Below, one piece after another: positions 1 through 5,265 of a DNA stretch of 5,265 nucleotides. This DNA is from Bacillota bacterium (GTDB taxonomy: Bacteria > Bacillota > Clostridia > Christensenellales > CAG-138): assembly GCA_023453725.1 (NCBI GenBank), contig JAEXTB010000225.1, positions 1 to 5,265 of the forward strand. The letters are read 5' to 3'. Under the pieces are notes generated by a model, which had not been told where the DNA came from, searched no databases, and saw only the letters and a list, made by a program, of their open reading frames with translations. The first letter of the stretch is position 1; each line of letters begins with the position of its first letter. The translations under genes and the position numbers were made by a program.

Positions 1-117
1 AACGCCATATACGGCGAACAGTTTGGCGGAGAATTTCCTGCGCGCTCCTGCGTGCAGGTCGCAAAACTTCCTGCCGGTGCTTTGGTTGAGATTGAGGTAG
101 TGGCCGTAAAGCCGTAA
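1..117 (+). CDS. ridA: RidA family (YjgF/YER057c/UK114) protein, C-terminal end only
   Basis: The window opens inside a plus-strand gene in frame 1. Only its last 38 codons are present, ending at TAA 115-117. The peptide contains FPARSCVQVAKLPAGALVEI followed by EVVAV. This is the conserved C-terminal block of the RidA family, in which the Arg of the P-A-R-S motif binds the substrate carboxylate. Characterised family members are cytosolic trimers that hydrolyse reactive enamines and imines, such as 2-aminoacrylate made by PLP-dependent dehydratases, releasing ammonia and the keto acid. The N-terminal two thirds lie outside the window, so start, promoter and neighbours cannot be judged. Family membership is fairly secure. 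Deaminase activity is inferred, because some paralogues lack it. A hairpin terminator follows 15 bases after the stop. Confidence 0.88.
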   Translation, partial: NAIYGEQFGGEFPARSCVQVAKLPAGALVEIEVVAVKP

Positions 118-132
118 TCCCAAAGATATATG

Positions 133-164
133 AAAAGCCGCTCGGCAATACCGGGCGGCTTTTT
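133..164. terminator. Bidirectional intrinsic terminator between ridA and the ABC operon
   Basis: The arms AAAAGCCGCTCGG (133-145) and CCGGGCGGCTTTT (151-163) pair over 13 positions, with one G-U wobble, around a 5-base loop (CAATA). On the plus strand the stem is followed by TTTTTGTTGTTTTTG, a good U-tract for ending ridA transcription. Read from the minus strand, the A-run at 133-136 supplies a short U-tract. The same hairpin can therefore stop the converging ABC operon, whose last stop codon is at 180-182. The plus direction looks stronger. Confidence 0.88.
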
Positions 165-179
165 GTTGTTTTTGCAGTT

Positions 180-851
180 TTAACGCTTGACAGGCGCGCG
201 GCGGATCAGAAGGAAGCTTAGGCCGACTGAAATCAGTACGGTAACAAACATCCCCAAGAGATTGCTCCAGACGGTAACGCCCTCGCGGAACCCTCCAAGG
301 AAGGCGAAAATCCGTATCATCTGTTCCACGGACGGCTGAAGCAGGTTCAATATGATGCTGATATACACCGGCGAAAGGGAAATGACGATTTTCAAAACCC
401 TATTGGACCGGTAGTATAGTGCGGTGATAAACAAACCACCGAACGCAAACATGGCCAACAATGCGAATTCCCACACAAACTGCGCGAAAATGCTCCCTTG
501 CGCGTAGGCCTGTGAAAACAGAGAGCTGTAGGGCTGTAATTGCGCATATAGGCGGCCCCATGCGATATCGATTACCGCCATGCCCGCGGCAATTGCAACA
601 AGCGCCAGAAGCGTGCCGAGAAAGAACGTCTTCCTCGTGACGCTTAAAAACTGCATAAACCTGAAGTTGGTCTTAAAGGAATTGAGCCCCACCACAAATA
701 TAAAAATAGCGGTAGCAAATTCGAACCCGGAAGAGGAGCCGTCCCAAACGGTGAGTAACAGCGTGACGAACAGCATCGCAGCATAGAATATGGCGACCGC
801 CGCCAGGGATTCATAAACCTGATACCGAAAAACCTTGAATACCTTGTTCAT
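180..851 (-). CDS. ABC transporter membrane (permease) subunit, six predicted helices
   Basis: A 223-residue, very hydrophobic protein, the last gene of the GntR-ABC operon. Hydrophobic stretches suggest six membrane helices at about residues 14-35, 43-58, 76-97, 122-146, 152-171 and 197-216. The N-terminus (MNKVFKVFRY) and C-terminus (RRAPVKR) are basic, which suggests a cytoplasmic location for both. No extracellular solute-binding domain, large loop or enzymatic motif is visible, so it resembles the small ABC-2-like membrane subunits of exporters. The frame stays open upstream to 959, but the start chosen is ATG at 849-851. It overlaps the ATPase stop codon as ATGA and has an excellent ribosome site (AAGGAGGAGG) 6 bases upstream. 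It presumably pairs with the adjacent ATPase, as a homodimer because no second membrane gene is present. The substrate is unknown; lipid-linked or peptide envelope compounds are guesses from the regulator type. Confidence 0.85.
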   Translation of the reverse strand: MNKVFKVFRYQVYESLAAVAIFYAAMLFVTLLLTVWDGSSSGFEFATAIFIFVVGLNSFKTNFRFMQFLSVTRKTFFLGTLLALVAIAAGMAVIDIAWGRLYAQLQPYSSLFSQAYAQGSIFAQFVWEFALLAMFAFGGLFITALYYRSNRVLKIVISLSPVYISIILNLLQPSVEQMIRIFAFLGGFREGVTVWSNLLGMFVTVLISVGLSFLLIRRAPVKR

Positions 852-1723
852 TGTACGCCTCCTCCTTGCGAATTGGTGAGATAAATAAACAGTTTTTGCA
901 GCTCTATGCCGCCAAATTCCAATTTGAGCGTCTGGGCCAGCGCCTGATCCTTTTTGCAATCCAGTACAGCGGCCATTTTGAAATTCCCCATGGACTGCTC
1001 GAATATCACCTGCTTGTTTTTGCAGTACTCCGCTACCGCCGCCGCTTCGCCCGCAACCGAGTGGGCTCTTGAAAGCAGTTCCTCGACGGACTGGCTCAAA
1101 ATGAGCCTTCCTTCATCGAGTATGACCGCCTGCTCGATTACCTGTGCGGCTTCATCGATCAGATGGGTGGAAAGTATGACGGTGCAGGGGCGTTTTGCAA
1201 AAAGCGCAAGCAGTTCCTGATAAAAGAGTTCACGGTGCGGCGCATCCAGCCCTAGAACAGGCTCGTCAAATATCAGAATCGGCGCCCCGGACGCCATCGT
1301 AAGAATGAGCTTGAAGATAGAGCTATACCCTGTGGAAAGCTGCTTCATTTTCTTGCTGACATTCAGACCAAACTTTTGTGCCAGGGAAAGGGCGTAGAGA
1401 TCATCAAACCCCTCATAAAACTCTTTTGTCCACTCTATTGCCCGCTTCACGCGCATCCCTTCGGGGACAAGGTTCTGTTCCGTCATGGAAAAGATTTTAT
1501 TGAGCGCGCTGCCGTTTTCCATAACGCTCTGTCCTTCCACCGTGATCTCCCCTTCACTTGGGAACAGCCTGTTGGTGATGAGATTAATGAGCGTGGTCTT
1601 TCCCGCGCCGTTGCGGCCCAATAAGCCGTAGATTTTTCCCGGAACAAATGTTGCGGAAACATCATTGAGCGCCCGTACCGCGCCATAACGCATGGAAACG
1701 TTCTTCACCTCAATCGCGTTCAT
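848..1723 (-). CDS. ABC transporter ATP-binding protein, YtrB-like
   Basis: A 291-residue ABC ATPase that powers the adjacent membrane subunit at the cytoplasmic face. Visible motifs: Walker A GRNGAGKT (36-43), Q-loop Gln83 (TEQNL), signature LSTGYSS (129-135), Walker B ILIFDEP (149-155), D-loop GLD (158-160) and switch His187 (STHLID). The signature has T-G-Y where LSGGQ is the classical form. This variant is familiar in ATPases encoded beside YtrA-type GntR regulators, and all catalytic residues are kept. About 75 residues follow the nucleotide-binding fold and end in LQKLFIYLT, a tail common in this exporter group. The start is ATG 1721-1723, preceded by GGGAGGG with a 6-base gap. It overlaps the regulator gene by 14 bases and the membrane gene by 4. 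The ATPase assignment is near certain. The transported substrate is unknown, and drug or antimicrobial-peptide export is an inference. Confidence 0.95.
   Translation of the reverse strand: MNAIEVKNVSMRYGAVRALNDVSATFVPGKIYGLLGRNGAGKTTLINLITNRLFPSEGEITVEGQSVMENGSALNKIFSMTEQNLVPEGMRVKRAIEWTKEFYEGFDDLYALSLAQKFGLNVSKKMKQLSTGYSSIFKLILTMASGAPILIFDEPVLGLDAPHRELFYQELLALFAKRPCTVILSTHLIDEAAQVIEQAVILDEGRLILSQSVEELLSRAHSVAGEAAAVAEYCKNKQVIFEQSMGNFKMAAVLDCKKDQALAQTLKLEFGGIELQKLFIYLTNSQGGGVQ
858..867 (-). promoter_or_regulatory. Strong ribosome binding site for the ABC membrane subunit
   Basis: On the minus strand this reads AAGGAGGAGG, nearly ideal complementarity to the 16S rRNA tail, 6 bases before ATG 849-851. 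It lies inside the end of the ATPase gene. It decides the start against longer in-frame alternatives, and with the ATGA overlap it indicates efficient coupled translation. Confidence 0.85.
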
Positions 1724-2084
1724 GGCCTACCCTCCCGATCATTGCAATAATTTCCTGCTTGGAAATATTGAGCTTAGTCGCTTCTTCCAGAAGCCTTATG
1801 ATATAGTTTTCAAAAAATGTTTCCTTGCGCTTTTCGGAAATCCGCTGCCGCGCGCCGCTTGCTACAAACATGCCTACCCCCCGCTTTTTATAAAGAATTC
1901 CTTCGTCAACCAGCAGGTTGACTCCCTTCCCCGCCGTAGCTGGATTGATTCTCATCGTCACCGAAATTTCGGTGGTGGACGGTACCTGTGTTTCCTCCCC
2001 GAATATGCCCTTTAGAATATCGTCCTCAATTCCTTCGGCAAGCTGGAGGTAAATGGGCTTATCTCCCTCAAAATTCATTTGCAT
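1710..2084 (-). CDS. GntR family transcriptional regulator, YtrA subfamily
   Basis: A 124-residue DNA-binding protein, first gene of the minus-strand operon. Residues about 9-76 form the GntR winged helix. It opens with PIYLQLAEGIEDDILKG, continues with the recognition region VPSTTEISVTMRINPATAGK, and ends with the wing sequence KKRGVGMFVASG. Only about 48 helical residues follow. This is too short for an FadR/HutC-type ligand domain and typical of the YtrA subfamily, whose members usually repress their own ABC transporter operon. The start is ATG 2082-2084, with GGAGG 7 bases upstream; a second ATG two codons in is spaced less well. The frame overlaps the ATPase start by 14 bases. Autorepression through the palindrome at 2126-2161 is inferred. 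The inducing signal is unknown; for B. subtilis YtrA it is cell-wall-active antibiotics. Confidence 0.93.
   Translation of the reverse strand: MQMNFEGDKPIYLQLAEGIEDDILKGIFGEETQVPSTTEISVTMRINPATAGKGVNLLVDEGILYKKRGVGMFVASGARQRISEKRKETFFENYIIRLLEEATKLNISKQEIIAMIGRVGHERD
1730..1736 (-). promoter_or_regulatory. Ribosome binding site for the ABC ATPase
   Basis: The minus strand reads GGGAGGG, 6 bases before ATG 1721-1723. It sits within the 3' end of the gntR frame, consistent with coupled translation. Confidence 0.7.
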
Positions 2085-2090
2085 TGCTCC

Positions 2091-2097
2091 ACCTCCC
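2091..2097 (-). promoter_or_regulatory. Ribosome binding site for the GntR regulator
   Basis: The minus strand reads GGGAGGT, with its GGAGG core 7 bases before ATG 2082-2084. This favours that start over the in-frame ATG at 2076-2078, which would leave a 13-base gap. Confidence 0.75.
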
Positions 2098-2125
2098 TTA
2101 TTTTCTCCTTACAGGCGCTCCGCAC

Positions 2126-2161
2126 TCATATGGTTAACTACTTATGTAATTAACTATATGA
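2126..2161. promoter_or_regulatory. Long palindromic operator overlapping the gntR-ABC promoter
   Basis: Two 16-base arms, TCATATGGTTAACTAC (2126-2141) and GTAATTAACTATATGA (2146-2161), are inverted copies matching at 14 of 16 positions around a 4-base centre (TTAT). The palindrome covers the -10 box and the predicted transcription start. A dimeric GntR protein bound here would block RNA polymerase. That the adjacent YtrA-type regulator binds it is inferred from location and symmetry. The inner half-sites GTTAACTAC and GTAATTAAC are the likely core contacts. Confidence 0.78.
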
Positions 2162-2181
2162 CCACTTCGGGGAAATGTCAA
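2153..2181 (-). promoter_or_regulatory. Sigma-A-type promoter of the gntR-ABC operon
   Basis: On the minus strand a perfect -35 box TTGACA (2176-2181) is separated by exactly 17 bases from a -10 box TATAGT (2153-2158). Transcription should begin near 2146, giving a leader of about 60 bases before the gntR start. The 27 bases immediately upstream are almost pure A/T and could act as an UP element. Such a strong core promoter fits a repressor-controlled operon. Confidence 0.85.
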
Positions 2182-2190
2182 CACAATTTT

Positions 2191-2230
2191 TCCAAAAAAA
2201 TAAAAAAAGCTCCTCAGGCTGAGGAGCTTT
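2191..2230 (-). terminator. Intrinsic terminator of the sirtuin gene
   Basis: The arms AAAGCTCCTCA (2206-2216) and TGAGGAGCTTT (2220-2230) are a perfect 11-bp inverted repeat with a 3-base loop. Read on the minus strand, the stem is followed by a long U-tract (TTTTTTTATTTTTTT), the textbook arrangement. It starts about 45 bases after the sirtuin stop codon at 2276-2278 and separates that transcript from the gntR-ABC promoter. The plus-strand side has only a three-T run, so action is mainly minus-directed. Confidence 0.92.
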
Positions 2231-2275
2231 GTTCATGTTGCATCCAAATGTAGATATATCTTTGTTCCCGCGCGT

Positions 2276-3007
2276 TTAGCGGCCTATGCACGCGCCGAGC
2301 ACTTCCCCGATGCGGGCGTGTACGACAATATCCGCCTGCCCGTCCATGGGCGTGTTTGAAAGGTTGATGAGCGCGAGCGTATCGCCATGAAAATACTGCG
2401 TCAGCGACGCCGCTGGGTAAACCATAAGCGATGTTCCGCCCACAATAAGAACATCTGCCTGCCGGATATTGAGGATTGCGGCATCCACCACCGTATCATC
2501 GAGCGGTTCGCCATAAAGCACCACATCCGGTTTGATGATCCCGCCGCAGGTGCATTTGGGAACGCCATCCGCGATTATAATATCCTCCAAGGCGTACTTC
2601 TTTGCGCAGGCCATACAGCTGTTGCGGTAGACGGAGCCGTGCAGTTCCAGTACGTTTTTGCTCCCGGCTTTTTGGTGCAGGCCGTCGATGTTCTGTGTAA
2701 CCACCGCCGTGAGCTTGCCTAAGCGCTCCAACTCTGCGAGCGCTTCATGCGCAGCGTTGGGCTTTGCATCCGGATAAAGCAGCATGGCGCGGTAATAACG
2801 GTAAAATGTCAATGTATCAGAAAGAAAGTATTCATGGCTCAATAGCGTTTCGGGCGGATGTCCATACCGCTTTATTGCAGTGAATATGCCGTCCTCGCTG
2901 CGAAAATCGGGAATGCCGCTTTCTGTGCTGACTCCCGCCCCGCCCAAAAATACAATGCGCTTGCCCGTTTCAATGGCGCGCTTAAGTTTCTCCCATTCCG
3001 CCTGCAT
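2276..3007 (-). CDS. cobB: NAD-dependent protein deacylase, sirtuin (Sir2/CobB)
   Basis: A complete 243-residue sirtuin, the usual size for short bacterial forms. It removes acetyl groups from protein lysines in the cytosol, consuming NAD+ and giving nicotinamide and O-acetyl-ADP-ribose. Signatures in order: GAGVSTESGIPDFR (23-36, NAD-binding), TQNIDGLH (104-111), catalytic His123 in LELHGS, zinc cysteines Cys131/Cys134 and Cys152/Cys154, PDVVLYGE (160-167) and GTSL (191-194). The second zinc pair is CxC rather than CxxC, a common variant in Bacillota. The acyl-pocket helix reads FYRYYR, with Tyr69 but Tyr72 where E. coli CobB and SIRT5 have the Arg of their YxxR acid-binding motif. Deacetylation is thus more likely than desuccinylation. 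The start is ATG 3005-3007, with GAGG 9 bases upstream. It looks monocistronic, with its own terminator. No acetyltransferase or acetyl-CoA synthetase partner is next to it. Confidence 0.96.
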   Translation of the reverse strand: MQAEWEKLKRAIETGKRIVFLGGAGVSTESGIPDFRSEDGIFTAIKRYGHPPETLLSHEYFLSDTLTFYRYYRAMLLYPDAKPNAAHEALAELERLGKLTAVVTQNIDGLHQKAGSKNVLELHGSVYRNSCMACAKKYALEDIIIADGVPKCTCGGIIKPDVVLYGEPLDDTVVDAAILNIRQADVLIVGGTSLMVYPAASLTQYFHGDTLALINLSNTPMDGQADIVVHARIGEVLGACIGR

Positions 3008-3061
3008 GACCGGCTACCTCTTTTCTTTACTCGCTGTTTTGTTCCGGCCCATTATCACTTT

Positions 3062-3070
3062 AGTATAGCA
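3062..3070 (-). promoter_or_regulatory. Possible extended -10 promoter of the sirtuin gene
   Basis: On the minus strand TGCTATACT combines a TATACT -10 box with the upstream TGn of extended -10 promoters. It would start transcripts near 3055, leaving a leader of about 48 bases before ATG 3007. No convincing -35 box exists at the right distance (GGCTTG at 17 bp), so the call relies on the extended -10. Confidence 0.45.
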
Positions 3071-3141
3071 TTGTATCCCGCGCGCAAGCCATAAAAAACC
3101 AAAACTTTTCATGGCGTTCAGATGTTGTCCAAGGTGAAGAG

Positions 3142-3168
3142 TTGCATGGGAATGCTTGCATATATTAT
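3142..3168 (+). promoter_or_regulatory. Weak candidate promoter for the comEC-linked pair
   Basis: TTGCAT (3142-3147) and TATTAT (3163-3168) are separated by 15 bases, shorter than the preferred 17. A second TTGCAT occurs at 3156-3161, with TATACG at 3182-3187 and a 20-base gap. Neither is convincing. The A/T-rich block suggests a promoter lies here, but the boxes cannot be fixed by eye. Confidence 0.3.
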
Positions 3169-3219
3169 ACTTGTTTTACCATATACGACAAATTCCACAA
3201 TGCAATTCTACGAAAAATG

Positions 3220-3226
3220 AAGGTGG
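3220..3226 (+). promoter_or_regulatory. Ribosome binding site deciding the start of the unknown membrane protein
   Basis: AAGGTGG ends 9 bases before ATG 3236 and directly touches the in-frame TTG at 3227. The spacing makes ATG 3236 the better start. Confidence 0.65.
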
Positions 3227-3235
3227 TTGAGCCTT

Positions 3236-3895
3236 ATGAGCAGAAAATCCGCTGTAGACCCGAACAGCAAGCCGCCGTCCACGCTGCAAAGGGCCCTCGC
3301 CTTTTGCGCTCTGCTGCTTTTGTGCGCGCTGATTTACCTGCTGGTCAACCTGCAGGAAAATCAAAGAGCCTATGCGGTCGTCTATACCGCAACGCCTGCA
3401 TCGACTATGACACCCAAGCCTACCCTGCCGCCCGGAGTATCCACGGACGTGTTTTTCAGCCGTCTGGAAGAGGCAGGGTTTACGCTGGAGAATAATGACG
3501 GCACATATTTGCTCAAAGCGGAGGCGGAAGGGCCTGAGGATACCCTGGTGCTGTACACACCGCACGGTTATGTACAGGGCTTTTCGCTGACGCTTCAGGA
3601 AAAGGCAAGCAAAAAGATTACTTCACCAAAAGGCAATATCAGCAAATACCTGGTGGAAAATCAGCAGGAAGTACTTAAGGCACAATCTGCGCGCGTCGCA
3701 GTCCTTTTGCCCGTACTGCTTGCCGCCATGACGGAAGAAAATGAGTTTCCCCATTCCATTGCGCTTGTATGGGCCGATGAGGGCACAGCCGTATTTGAAA
3801 GCGGGAAAGCGGTAAGCGAAACAAAGCACGGGATATCCTTTGCAGCACTACGCACGGAGGAAGATCAGCTTCTCTTAAGCGCAGACCTCTTATGA
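3236..3895 (+). CDS. Membrane-anchored protein of unknown function, coupled to comEC
   Basis: I do not recognise this 219-residue protein. It has a short basic N-terminus, one strong membrane helix at about residues 18-38, and a Thr/Pro-rich linker at about 51-67 (TATPASTMTPKPTLPPG). An extracellular part of about 150 mixed-charge residues without cysteines follows. A hydrophobic helix at about 151-166 is probably amphipathic. No cleavage site is evident, so a signal anchor with an outside C-terminus is likely. The start is ATG 3236-3238, with AAGGTGG 9 bases upstream; a TTG three codons earlier directly abuts that site and is less likely. Its stop TGA overlaps the comEC start as ATGA. The position and topology recall ComEA, which often precedes comEC. 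However, no helix-hairpin-helix DNA-binding motif is visible, so it should not be called ComEA. A role in or near DNA uptake is inferred from context only. Confidence 0.85.
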   Translation: MSRKSAVDPNSKPPSTLQRALAFCALLLLCALIYLLVNLQENQRAYAVVYTATPASTMTPKPTLPPGVSTDVFFSRLEEAGFTLENNDGTYLLKAEAEGPEDTLVLYTPHGYVQGFSLTLQEKASKKITSPKGNISKYLVENQQEVLKAQSARVAVLLPVLLAAMTEENEFPHSIALVWADEGTAVFESGKAVSETKHGISFAALRTEEDQLLLSADLL

Positions 3896-5265
3896 ATACG
3901 CAGCAGGAGCGATACTTTAACCGCCGCCCTTTTGTAACCGCCGCGCTAGGTATGATGGCAGGCGTGCTTCTAGGCCGTTTGCTCCCCGGACCAAGCGGCT
4001 ACATCATCTCCGGCGCATGCATTGCACTCTCCTTTCTTTTTGCACGCTCCCGGGTAAAATGGCTGCCCTTATTTCTGGCATTTGCCGCCGTTGGCGTGTT
4101 CAGGCTGGAGCTTGCGTATCCGCGCCTTCCGCAACCAAAAGAGCAGTGCGAATTATCCGGAACCGTTGTGCAAGCTGTCAAGCAGGGGCAGTCCCTTAGG
4201 GTGACGCTTTCGCAAGCTGCGACGGACGGCACCCGCCGCATAGACGGCTCTGTTCTGCTTACCGTGCCGCGGTATAACGGGCCGCCGTTCAAGTACGGGC
4301 AGCAGCTCACCGCGCGGGCTTCGCTTACACTGCCGCAGGGAGCGCGCAATGAAGGCGGCATGGATTACCGTTTATATTGCTTCTCGCAGGGCATTGTCTG
4401 CACCGCTGTAGCAAAAAGCCCTGTCAGTGCTGTAGACGCCCCACCCGGCATTTATGGATGGCTCCTTCAACTGCGCGATAACAGCACGCAGCTGCTCATC
4501 CGGCTGATGGGTCGGGAGAATGGCGCGCTGGCGGCTGGTATGCTGCACGGCGCGATTGAAGATATTTCAGACCAGACGCTAAACGATTTTCGCGGCGCGG
4601 GCATTGCACACCTACTTTCGGTTTCCGGCTTGCATGTCTCGCTGCTGGCTGCGGCACTTCTTTTCCTATTGCGGCGCGTCCATCCTGTTCCGCAGTTTAT
4701 CTTCATCTGCACCGCTTTGTTCTTTTACTGCGCATTCTGCGCGTTTGCGCCTCCTACGCTCCGCGCGGCGCTGATGACAATCTGCCTGCTGCTTTCAAAA
4801 ATCCTGCACCGCAGGAACGATCCACTTTCTGCGCTTTCATTTTCCTTTCTCATTCTATTGCTGATTTCTCCGTTCACACTGTTTTCAATCGGCTTTCAAT
4901 TGTCGTATACGGCGGTGCTTGGCATACTGCTTTTATATCCCACCCTATCTAAAGCAATGCTGCGCATCCCGCGGCAGCTTAGCGAACCACTGGCGTTGAG
5001 CGTCAGCGCAAGCTTAGCGACCCTGCCCGTTTCCGCGGCCGTGTTCCAAAGCACCTCACTTTTAAGCGTACCCGCGAACATTTTAGTGGTTCCGCTTTGC
5101 GCGCTTTCCATGCTGCCTTCCGGCATCGCTCTTTTTCTATATCCAATTTCAAGCGCTCTGGCCGGGTTTTCGGCATCGTTTTCGGGCGTTGCCATCGCCT
5201 TGATGCGCGCTGTCGCGCAGGCTGCCGCAAGCCCCGGTATGCTCCGCCTTCCCCCGGCCCCGGTT
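3892..5265 (+). CDS. comEC: ComEC/Rec2 family DNA-uptake channel, N-terminal 458 residues (runs off the right edge)
   Basis: The frame is open from ATG 3892 to the last base. ComEC forms the membrane channel that brings single-stranded DNA into the cell during transformation. Helices at about 13-32, 36-51 and 56-72 are followed by an OB-fold-like extracellular segment (about 86-175) ending in the family motif NEGGMDYR...QGI (153-168). The multi-helix Competence domain follows, with its hallmark AHLLSVSGLHVSLL (239-252). Other family blocks are PPTLRAALM (287-295), ISPFTLFSIGFQLSYTAVLG (325-344) and LATLPVSAAVF...VPANILVVPL (375-402). Cys86, Cys163 and Cys170 lie in the OB region, where the B. 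subtilis protein has a disulfide. The end of the Competence domain and any metallo-beta-lactamase-like nuclease domain lie beyond the window. The start overlaps the upstream stop as ATGA, and no good ribosome site precedes it, so translation probably depends on coupling. Family assignment is secure. Natural competence is not proven, since comEC is widespread in species never shown to transform. Confidence 0.95.
   Translation, partial: MNTQQERYFNRRPFVTAALGMMAGVLLGRLLPGPSGYIISGACIALSFLFARSRVKWLPLFLAFAAVGVFRLELAYPRLPQPKEQCELSGTVVQAVKQGQSLRVTLSQAATDGTRRIDGSVLLTVPRYNGPPFKYGQQLTARASLTLPQGARNEGGMDYRLYCFSQGIVCTAVAKSPVSAVDAPPGIYGWLLQLRDNSTQLLIRLMGRENGALAAGMLHGAIEDISDQTLNDFRGAGIAHLLSVSGLHVSLLAAALLFLLRRVHPVPQFIFICTALFFYCAFCAFAPPTLRAALMTICLLLSKILHRRNDPLSALSFSFLILLLISPFTLFSIGFQLSYTAVLGILLLYPTLSKAMLRIPRQLSEPLALSVSASLATLPVSAAVFQSTSLLSVPANILVVPLCALSMLPSGIALFLYPISSALAGFSASFSGVAIALMRAVAQAAASPGMLRLPPAPV

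Larger units (their letters stand above)
3008..3235. other. Divergent intergenic region between the sirtuin and the comEC-linked pair
   Basis: This stretch of 228 bases separates two outward-facing genes and should hold both promoters. The sirtuin side carries the extended -10 candidate. The plus side is A/T-rich from about 3155 to 3220. No RNA gene, riboswitch-like fold, convincing small gene or strong palindrome was seen. A TTG-initiated plus-strand frame opens at 3142, but it is out of frame with the real gene and has no family features. Confidence 0.6.

Noticed and set aside
852..959. In-frame N-terminal extension of the membrane subunit up to an ATG at 957-959
   Set aside because: The extension is basic, lies wholly inside the ATPase gene and lacks a good ribosome site. 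ATG 849-851 has AAGGAGGAGG and the ATGA overlap.
2109..2129. Six-codon upstream frame (MSAERL, stop TAA) in the gntR leader on the minus strand
   Set aside because: It begins with an ATG within the operator palindrome and has no ribosome binding site, so it is probably chance.
2387..2722. Plus-strand open frame of 111 codons antisense to the sirtuin
   Set aside because: The opposite strand encodes all sirtuin motifs, and this frame has no ribosome site or family resemblance.
3143..3161. Short repeats TTGCAT/GCAT-GGGA-ATGC upstream of the unknown membrane protein, considered as an operator or hairpin
   Set aside because: Arms are only about 4-6 bases and the copies do not form a consistent symmetric site.
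3142..3495. Plus-strand open frame of 117 codons with a TTG start
   Set aside because: It overlaps the 3236-3895 gene in another frame, lacks a ribosome site and shows no family features. The gene at 3236 has a better start, a coherent anchor-linker layout and coupling to comEC.
3999..4361. Minus-strand open frame of 120 codons inside comEC
   Set aside because: It is antisense to the well-supported ComEC N-terminal region, is rich in Cys/Ser/Arg and has no recognisable domain; a shadow frame.

Overview
The window looks like a piece of a bacterial chromosome from a Bacillota, probably clostridial, lineage with moderate G+C. This rests on gene content (a YtrA-type GntR regulator with its ABC transporter, a CobB-type sirtuin with a CxC zinc half-site, a ComEC DNA-uptake channel), strong AGGAGG-like ribosome binding sites, and compact intrinsic terminators. 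The taxonomic placement is an inference. No RNA gene, CRISPR array, insertion sequence or prophage part was seen.

Layout from left to right: (1) the last 38 codons of a RidA-family protein on the plus strand, followed by a hairpin that can terminate transcription in both directions. (2) A minus-strand operon read from about 2146 down to 180: a short GntR regulator, an ABC ATPase and a six-helix membrane protein. Its reading frames overlap by 14 and 4 bases. It has a near-consensus promoter (TTGACA, 17 bp, TATAGT) whose -10 box and start region lie inside a 36-bp imperfect palindrome, the probable operator of the regulator. (3) A minus-strand, apparently single-gene sirtuin unit with its own terminator, whose T-tract lies just upstream of the operon promoter. 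(4) A divergent intergenic region of about 230 bases. (5) A plus-strand pair: an unrecognised, single-helix, membrane-anchored protein of 219 residues, then comEC. The two overlap as ATGA, and comEC runs off the right edge after 458 codons.

Functionally the window holds three units: a self-regulated, probably envelope-stress-responsive ABC exporter; an NAD-dependent protein deacylase; and a DNA-uptake channel coupled to an unknown membrane protein. No new large system is evident. The points most worth checking are the long operator palindrome and the unknown protein in the place where comEA often precedes comEC.
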